Part shown: one piece after another, positions 58,423 to 64,000 of the stretch | How the letters are laid out: each line of letters starts with the position of its first letter | How positions within the stretch are numbered: position 1 is the stretch's first letter | DNA from: Pectobacterium carotovorum | GTDB lineage: Bacteria; Pseudomonadota; Gammaproteobacteria; Enterobacterales; Enterobacteriaceae | Length of the DNA stretch: 64,000 nucleotides | Reading direction: 5' to 3' | Assembly (NCBI GenBank): GCA_016415585.1 | Contig: CP066552.1 | Coordinates: 2,852,001 to 2,916,000 of the forward strand | The notes under the pieces: model-generated | What the model saw: the letters and a program-made list of their open reading frames with translations, nothing else | What the model was told of the DNA's origin: nothing | Databases searched by the model: none | Program-made: the position numbers and the translations under genes

Positions 58423-58836
58423 TTATTTTCCCAAACCCAGTCGTGGGATTTCAATTTTCGGGCAGCGATCCATTACAACTTTTAACCCTGCATTGTGAGC
58501 CAAAATTGCCGCTTGCTCATTAATGACGCCAATCTGTAACCATAGAACGGTAGCACCGATGGCGATTGCTTCTTTGGCGACCTCATAAGCCGCTTCCGAT
58601 TGGCGAAAGACATCAACCATATCAACTGGCTTCGGAATATCCACTAGACTGGCATACACGGTTTGCCCCAAGAGCGTCTGACCAGCCAATTTGGGGCTAA
58701 CGGGAATAACCTCGTAGCCTTGCTCAAGTAAATACGCCATCACGCCATAACTCGGACGGGACGACTTATCACTGGCTCCCACTAATGCAATGGTTTTTAC
58801 CGTTTTCAGTACAAATTCAATATCACTGTCGTGCAT
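58423..58836 (-). CDS. yccU: CoA-binding protein YccU
   Basis: 137-residue Rossmann-fold CoA-binding protein: [20 protein letters not shown], the turn [39 protein letters not shown] and the C-terminal [13 protein letters not shown]. Biochemical role not known. Lies in the E. coli order between hspQ and yccT. Confidence 0.93.
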   Translation of the reverse strand: MHDSDIEFVLKTVKTIALVGASDKSSRPSYGVMAYLLEQGYEVIPVSPKLAGQTLLGQTVYASLVDIPKPVDMVDVFRQSEAAYEVAKEAIAIGATVLWLQIGVINEQAAILAHNAGLKVVMDRCPKIEIPRLGLGK

Positions 58837-59029
58837 GCTATTCCGCCTCTTTTACGTGATTTACTACAGTGTATCGCACATTCTACGAATAGCCGAAAAT
58901 GGCTTAACGCCCCGCCATAGATACCTTATAGAGCGAAAAATGCCATAACAGCCTGTTTCAAATTGAAACCTTTGACACATTCAGACAATTCCTCAACAAT
59001 ACTCAAATTACGTGCGATCTGGGAAAATT

Positions 59030-59554
59030 ATGAAATTCGGCTTCATCACTGTCTGCCTTTTTATTGCAGGTTTAAGTTCCTCTGCAATTGCGGCAACAAC
59101 GTTGAAATTAGATCAGAAAATCGATCTTCTGATGGTTGACGGGCAGAAAATGTCAGGCTCGTTGCTGAAAGGTGCCGATAGCCTCGAACTAGGCAAGGGG
59201 CAACACCAGATTCTCTTCAAGGTTGTCAATATACTCGATACCCAGACTGGCACGCCAGTCACCTATTTTCCTTCAACATTCATTGCAACATTCAACACAG
59301 AAAAAGTAGCATCGGTGTCATTCAAATTACCGCCACTACAAACCCCTCAGGATCGTAAGAACTTCACTGCCCAACCTCAATATCAATTGCTTGATGAAAA
59401 AAACCAAGCTATCCCCGTGCGTACCGATGCAATTGTGATCGCAGACAGTGAGCTACTCGATATAGAGCGAAAAATGTCCGAGTACAACGCAGCAGCGAAA
59501 GGCGCTTCGGTCGCAGGCTTTGCTGCCGCACTGAATGAATCCGTAAGCTGGTGA
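59030..59554 (+). CDS. yccT: Periplasmic DUF2057 protein YccT
   Basis: 174 residues, secreted. Signal peptide MKFGFITVCLFIAGLSSSAI, cut after AIA. DUF2057 family, beta-rich mature domain (LKLDQKIDLLMVDGQKM, LELGKGQHQILFKVVNI). In Salmonella and E. coli YccT/CsgI inhibits curli assembly; here the function is inferred. ATG 59030 gives the signal peptide; earlier in-frame codons do not. Confidence 0.9.
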   Translation: MKFGFITVCLFIAGLSSSAIAATTLKLDQKIDLLMVDGQKMSGSLLKGADSLELGKGQHQILFKVVNILDTQTGTPVTYFPSTFIATFNTEKVASVSFKLPPLQTPQDRKNFTAQPQYQLLDEKNQAIPVRTDAIVIADSELLDIERKMSEYNAAAKGASVAGFAAALNESVSW

Positions 59555-59691
59555 TTTTATACGCAGTCACCGTAGATTTTTGATACCCGTTCGCCTTTTC
59601 CTGCTTTTATCGCTTTGCACTGAAACTGCGTTTCCGTAATCTGTCTGTACCCTAGCGTCAGCTTTACTACACCAGATTGAAGGACGTAACC

Positions 59692-60150
59692 ATGGAGTTC
59701 ACCACCCGTACCATCCCCGCGCAAAAACATATTGCGCTGGTAGCACACGACCACTGTAAACAATCTTTACTGGATTGGGTTGGTACGAACAAACAACAGC
59801 TCACAGAGCACACGCTTTATGCTACCGGAACTACCGGTAACCTGATTCAATTGAACACGGGTCTGCCCGTAAAAAGCATGCTAAGTGGACCGATGGGGGG
59901 TGACCAGCAGGTTGGCGCACTCATTTCTGAAGGGAAAATCGATTTAATGATCTTCTTTTGGGATCCGCTTAACGCCGTGCCACACGATCCCGATGTGAAG
60001 GCGCTGCTGCGGCTGGCTACGGTTTGGAACATTCCTGTTGCCACCAACCGGGCAACGGCTGATTTCCTGATTAACTCAGCGCTATTTAAAGAACCGGTTC
60101 AAATCGCCATTCCTGATTATCAGCGCTACCTGCAAGACCGTCTGAAATAA
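59692..60150 (+). CDS. mgsA: Methylglyoxal synthase
   Basis: 152 residues, the E. coli length. Converts dihydroxyacetone phosphate into methylglyoxal as a relief for sugar-phosphate stress. The catalytic Asp lies in [11 protein letters not shown]; the phosphate-binding segments are [13 protein letters not shown] and [10 protein letters not shown], and [18 protein letters not shown] is the family block. ATG 59692 with AAGGA upstream. Confidence 0.96.
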   Translation: MEFTTRTIPAQKHIALVAHDHCKQSLLDWVGTNKQQLTEHTLYATGTTGNLIQLNTGLPVKSMLSGPMGGDQQVGALISEGKIDLMIFFWDPLNAVPHDPDVKALLRLATVWNIPVATNRATADFLINSALFKEPVQIAIPDYQRYLQDRLK

Positions 60151-60168
60151 TATCAGCACATCACAATG

Positions 60169-60210
60169 GACCAGCGGCGCACTACATGTACTACACCGTC
60201 GACGCTGGTC
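60169..60210. terminator. Possible bidirectional terminator between mgsA and helD
   Basis: GACCAGCG (60169-60176) pairs with CGCTGGTC (60203-60210) around a 26-base loop; TCTTCTGTTC follows and TTTTTTG lies 22 bases on. Between convergent genes. Confidence 0.55.
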
Positions 60211-60235
60211 TCTTCTGTTCTACATCTCTTTTTTG

Positions 60236-62293
60236 TTATCCCGGCTTACGCAGCATCGGTACACCTAAACGATGAAGATGTTCAATAAACACCGATGGAT
60301 TCGCCACATCCTGTAACAACCAAACGCGATGCTTCGCCCTCGTCAACGCCACATACAGTAAACGTCGCTCTTCCGCATCGGGGAAATCCTCTGGTTCAGG
60401 TAACAGCACCGCCTCAATCACAGACTCTCTTGCCGGAGCCGGGAATCCGTCTTTCCCTTCATGCATACCCACGATAATGACATATTCCGCCTGCTGCCCT
60501 TTACTGGCGTGCACCGTCATGAAATCAATCTGCAAATTCGGCCATTTGGTCGCAGCCTTCTCTAAAATCGCCGGGCGTAAATGGTGATAACGCGCCAGCA
60601 CGAGAATGCGTTCATCAGCTTTCACAAAGCCGCTCAGTTTATCCAGAAGTGGCTCAAGCTGATCCTGAGGCAGGATGGCCACCGCTTTTTTATCACCCTT
60701 ACTCAGGCTATTAAGCGGTTTCTTCAACTGATACGGATTTTGTTGTATGAACGTGTTGGCGACTTCACCAATGCGTTCATTAAAACGGTAGGTGGTATCC
60801 AGCGCACACTGTTCACCTACGCCGAAATGCTGTTCAAATGCTGTCGTCAACGCCAGCTCAGCACCGCTAAAACGGTAAATTGCCTGCCAGTCATCCCCTA
60901 CGGCAAAAAGACAGGTACGGCTATTTTGTCGACGCAATGCTGCTAACAGTGTTGCACGCTGTGGCGAAATATCTTGAAATTCGTCCACCAGAATGTGCTT
61001 CCAGGGGCTCACAAAGCGCCCTTTATCCAGCAAGTTCACAGCCTGATGGATAAGACCGGAGAAATCGACGGCATTTTCGTCCTTAAGCGCTTTTTTCCAG
61101 GCTTTCAACAACGGCGCCATCAGGCGAACTCGTTGCTGAAACGCTGTCCGAATGGATTCTGGCGCCTGCTCAACCATTTCGCTCTGGCTGCCGCCGTGCA
61201 TACGCATCAATCCTAACCAGCGCTCCAGTCGCCCGGCCAACCGCCCCGCCAGCTTCGGGTCGTTCCAGAAATCGCCTTCTGGCACCTCCCATTCCAGCTC
61301 TTCCGTTAACCAACATCGCCACCCGTTAGCCTGCGTTTTTTTCTCGGCACACTGCTGCTGCCAGTGAGAAATCAGCAGTTCTCGCCGCTGTTTCGCATCA
61401 CTTTCCAGTTGGCTTATCATCGGAGCCTTGCGGCTAGCCTGCTGAATAATGTGCAATGCCAGCGCATGGAACGTCTTAGCCTGAATCTCATCCGTGTTGA
61501 GCCGCTCCTGGATGCGCTCGTTCATCTCTTCCGCCGCTTTACGCCCAAATGCCAGCAGTAAAATCTGATCGGGCGTGGCTTCTTGACGATGCATTAACCA
61601 TGCTGCTCGGGCCACCAGCACGGAGGTTTTTCCGCTGCCAGCCCCGGCCAATACCAACACGCCCTCTTCGCCATTGATCACCGCTTTACTCTGCGACACA
61701 TTTAATGGCGAACTCTCCACTGTTTCAAAGAAAGGCTGTTCTGCCGCCAGCGTGCGATCCATCCATGCCTGATTCACCGCAGTGCGCGTCTCATCGCCCT
61801 GCTCAAGCCAGCGCAAGCAATGCTGGTAGTGATCATGACAGTTATCAAAGGCTTCAAGACGAGACACAGGAAGAGGCAATGCCCCCAGCGAATCGCGAAT
61901 GGCATTTTGCAACGTTGCCAGAGCCTGACGGCTAAACCATTTGTCTTGCTGCGTCAGTGTTTGAATGCTGTCCGTTTGGCGCTGCAAAACTTCAGCGCTG
62001 ATCAGACTCATCTCCTCGCTCCAGTCGAACCAGGATTTAAGAAGATGGCGGTAAAAAGCCTGCGTTTCCTGCCACTCTGTTCCGTGCAGGCGCACCACTT
62101 TTCCGGCTGGCAATTCAAATTCCAGCTCTCCCCACACCAGCCCTCTTTTACAGTGAATACTCAACAACTGATTAAAGGGGATCAGGTATTGATGTTTATC
62201 GCCACTCACTTCGACACCGGCATTCAGTAACCGCACCCGGTTGTAAGGATGCTGGGCCAGATGTTTACCTAACGAGGTAGATTTCAGTTCCAT
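60236..62293 (-). CDS. helD: DNA helicase IV
   Basis: 685 residues, E. coli 684. Superfamily 1 3'-5' helicase of the UvrD/Rep group. Walker A VLAGAGSGKTSVLVARAAWL, motif Ib-like LLLAFGRKAAEEMNERI, motif II HILVDEFQDISPQRATLLAA, motif III GDDWQAIYRFSGA, and motif VI RRLLYVALTRAKHRVWLL are all present. The N-terminal 190 residues form the enterobacterial HelD extension. Roles in recombination repair. Confidence 0.96.
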   Translation of the reverse strand: MELKSTSLGKHLAQHPYNRVRLLNAGVEVSGDKHQYLIPFNQLLSIHCKRGLVWGELEFELPAGKVVRLHGTEWQETQAFYRHLLKSWFDWSEEMSLISAEVLQRQTDSIQTLTQQDKWFSRQALATLQNAIRDSLGALPLPVSRLEAFDNCHDHYQHCLRWLEQGDETRTAVNQAWMDRTLAAEQPFFETVESSPLNVSQSKAVINGEEGVLVLAGAGSGKTSVLVARAAWLMHRQEATPDQILLLAFGRKAAEEMNERIQERLNTDEIQAKTFHALALHIIQQASRKAPMISQLESDAKQRRELLISHWQQQCAEKKTQANGWRCWLTEELEWEVPEGDFWNDPKLAGRLAGRLERWLGLMRMHGGSQSEMVEQAPESIRTAFQQRVRLMAPLLKAWKKALKDENAVDFSGLIHQAVNLLDKGRFVSPWKHILVDEFQDISPQRATLLAALRRQNSRTCLFAVGDDWQAIYRFSGAELALTTAFEQHFGVGEQCALDTTYRFNERIGEVANTFIQQNPYQLKKPLNSLSKGDKKAVAILPQDQLEPLLDKLSGFVKADERILVLARYHHLRPAILEKAATKWPNLQIDFMTVHASKGQQAEYVIIVGMHEGKDGFPAPARESVIEAVLLPEPEDFPDAEERRLLYVALTRAKHRVWLLQDVANPSVFIEHLHRLGVPMLRKPG

Positions 62294-62490
62294 GATGTTC
62301 GCGCCATGACTATGTGAGAGGTTATTCGTCCATTTTTTATCGTTTATCTGTTCCCTAGTTTACCCGTTATAGGACTTCACGCTCTAGCCTTAAAAACAGG
62401 TTAGGATATCCTGATGCTTAATGTGATAATTCTTTTACCATCAGCGAGTTTGGGACGTTATCTGGTTACCTTACAAGTACAGGAGAGACT

Positions 62491-62937
62491 ATGCGTACTG
62501 TGTTGAATATCCTTAATTTCGTATTAGGTGGTTTTTTCACCACGTTAGCCTGGCTTCTGGCAACAGTCGTCAGCGTGTTGCTGATTTTTACCTTACCGCT
62601 AACGCGTTCATGCTGGGAAATCACCAAGCTGTCGCTCTTGCCTTATGGTAATGAAGCGATCCATGTTGATGAGCTACGGCCAGATGAAAAGAGCGCGATT
62701 CTCAGCGCGGGCGGATCGCTGCTGAACATCTTCTGGTTCATTTTCTTTGGCTGGTGGCTTTGCCTGTCGCACATCATTACCGGCATAGCACAGTGCATTA
62801 CGATCATTGGCATTCCTGTTGGCATCGCCAATCTTAAAATTGCTGCCATCGCGCTGTGGCCAGTAGGGCGTCGCGTGGTTTCCGTCGAACTGGCGCAGGC
62901 AGCACGGGAAAATAATGCCCGCCGCCACTTTCGCTAA
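62491..62937 (+). CDS. yccF: YccF family inner-membrane protein
   Basis: 148-residue membrane protein with about four helices in two repeated halves (LNFVLGGFFTTLAWLLATVV and LLNIFWFIFFGWWLCLSHII), each with a conserved motif that in YccF/DUF307 ends in PxG (IGIPVGIANLKIAAIALWPV). Function unknown. Immediately precedes yccS, as in E. coli. Confidence 0.93.
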   Translation: MRTVLNILNFVLGGFFTTLAWLLATVVSVLLIFTLPLTRSCWEITKLSLLPYGNEAIHVDELRPDEKSAILSAGGSLLNIFWFIFFGWWLCLSHIITGIAQCITIIGIPVGIANLKIAAIALWPVGRRVVSVELAQAARENNARRHFR

Positions 62938-62957
62938 CGGCATCTAAGGATATTACG

Positions 62958-64000
62958 TTGCTCACCTTCGCCCCGGGAATTCGCCGCTATGTGTATAACA
63001 GCAGTTGGCTGTATACCATTCGCATCCTCATTGCACTGAGTGGTGCGGCGGCCGTTCCCTGGTGGCTAGGGCAGCCAACATCGACAATCCCCGTCACGCT
63101 TGGCGTCGTCGCGGCCGCCCTCACCGACCTTGACGATCGCCTCACCGGGCGTTTGCGTAATTTGTTCATTACGCTGGCCTGTTTTTTTGTCGCTTCCGTC
63201 TCGATTGAATTGCTTTTCCCCCATCCCTGGCTGTTTGGCCTTGGTCTGGCGGTATCGACCTGCGGCTTTATTCTGCTCGGTGCATTAGGGCAGCGCTATG
63301 CAACCATCGCATTCGGCGCACTGCTGATCGCGATTTACACCATGCTGGGCATATCCCTTTACGACAACTGGTATCAGCAGCCCATCATGCTGCTGATCGG
63401 AGCCTCCTGGTACAACCTGCTGACGCTATTCGGCCATCTGATATTCCCCATCCGCCCGTTGCAGGATAACCTCGCGCAGTGTTATCAGCTGTTGGCTCGC
63501 TATCTGGATGCCAAAGCCAATCTCTTCGATCCCGATATTGAAGAAGAAACCGACAAGCCCTTAATTGACGTCGCGATGGCAAACAGCCAACTGGTTGCGA
63601 CGCTCAACCAGACCAAGTCATCGCTGCTAACGCGTCTGCGTGGCGATCGCGGCCAGCGCGGAACGCGTCAAACGCTGCACTACTATTTTGTCGCGCAGGA
63701 TATTCACGAACGGGCCAGCTCATCGCATGTTTACTATCCGCAATTGCGTGAGAAACTGCGCTATAGCGACGTCCTATTTCGTTTTCAGCGCCTGCTGAGT
63801 AGGCAGGCCAAAGCCTGTCAGCAGTTGTCGCAATCCATTCTGCTGCACCAAAAATATCAGCATGACGGCCGCATTGAGCGAGCTTTCGTGCATCTCGAAT
63901 CCGCTATTGCACGTATCGCAGCCAGCAACATGGCAGACGCCGCACAAATCAAAGCACTCACCTATCTCTTGAATAACCTGCGCGCCATTGATGCTCAGTT
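62958..64000 (+). CDS. yccS: YccS/FUSC-family inner-membrane protein, 3' end cut by window
   Basis: 347 residues visible of an expected 715 or so. Starts at TTG with AAGGA eight bases upstream. N-terminal membrane block (RYVYNSSWLYTIRILIALSG, LTDLDDRLTGRLRNLFITLA, GQRYATIAFGALLIAIYTML) is followed by the soluble segment with RGQRGTRQTLHYYFVAQDIH and ERASSSHVYY. FUSC family proteins resemble aromatic-acid efflux components (AaeB). Continues past the window end. Confidence 0.93.
   Translation, partial: MLTFAPGIRRYVYNSSWLYTIRILIALSGAAAVPWWLGQPTSTIPVTLGVVAAALTDLDDRLTGRLRNLFITLACFFVASVSIELLFPHPWLFGLGLAVSTCGFILLGALGQRYATIAFGALLIAIYTMLGISLYDNWYQQPIMLLIGASWYNLLTLFGHLIFPIRPLQDNLAQCYQLLARYLDAKANLFDPDIEEETDKPLIDVAMANSQLVATLNQTKSSLLTRLRGDRGQRGTRQTLHYYFVAQDIHERASSSHVYYPQLREKLRYSDVLFRFQRLLSRQAKACQQLSQSILLHQKYQHDGRIERAFVHLESAIARIAASNMADAAQIKALTYLLNNLRAIDAQ

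Overview
The window is chromosomal DNA of a soft-rot enterobacterium, most likely Pectobacterium. Most genes are close matches to E. coli K-12 proteins recalled from memory, and several blocks keep E. coli order (bioA/bioBFCD, moaABCDE-ybhK-uvrB, ybhGFSR-rhlE, serT-yccA-tusE-yccX-hspQ-yccU-yccT-mgsA-helD-yccF-yccS). Between these blocks sit accessory segments, iron-uptake genes and odd repeats typical of plant-associated Pectobacteriaceae. No database search was possible; names rest on recognised motifs, lengths and gene order.

Layout. 1-3664: opgGH (osmoregulated periplasmic glucans, opgH cut by the window edge). 4.0-6.1 kb: a His-rich DUF2946 protein and a PepSY membrane protein, probably metal related. 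6.2-7.9 kb: a chemoreceptor. 8.6-14.1 kb: a loose accessory stretch with a ribbon-helix-helix protein, a small Cys-rich secreted protein, an orphan GhoT/OrtT-type membrane toxin, a DUF523 protein, UspF, a GNAT/isochorismatase/Nudix run, a YmgB/AriR-like protein and a decayed zinc-finger gene. 14.1-18.3 kb: yahK, a LysE exporter divergent from a LysR regulator, and an MFS exporter. 18.5-23.6 kb: the biotin genes with a BirA operator. 23.8-27.4 kb: yohJK and cdd, with a PD-(D/E)XK nuclease-like gene inserted between them. 27.5-30.9 kb: maeA and rhlE. 31.1-38.2 kb: a Fur-boxed TonB receptor/ABC/FhuF siderophore-uptake operon whose last gene runs into an array of four 72-bp repeats. 38.7-43.8 kb: the ybhGFSR exporter. 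43.8-44.15 kb: a gap full of nested inverted repeats. 44.2-51.6 kb: ybhL, moaEDCBA (with a Moco riboswitch), ybhK, a VOC protein and uvrB (with a LexA box). 51.6-56.0 kb: a decayed defence and mobile-element island abutting tRNA-Ser: a DUF262 fragment, an internally deleted hsdM, a RelE/XRE pair, an IS3 orfA without orfB, and an intact mazEF. 56.0-64.0 kb: serT and the yccA-to-yccS block, with yccS cut by the window end.

The core genes serve envelope glucans, biotin, molybdenum cofactor, DNA repair, tRNA thiolation, methylglyoxal and drug export. The parts most worth attention are non-coding or accessory: the 72-bp array fused to the fhuF stop codon, the nested inverted-repeat element near 43.9 kb, the yohK-cdd nuclease insertion, the orphan GhoT/OrtT toxin with its small neighbours, and the defence-gene graveyard between uvrB and serT.
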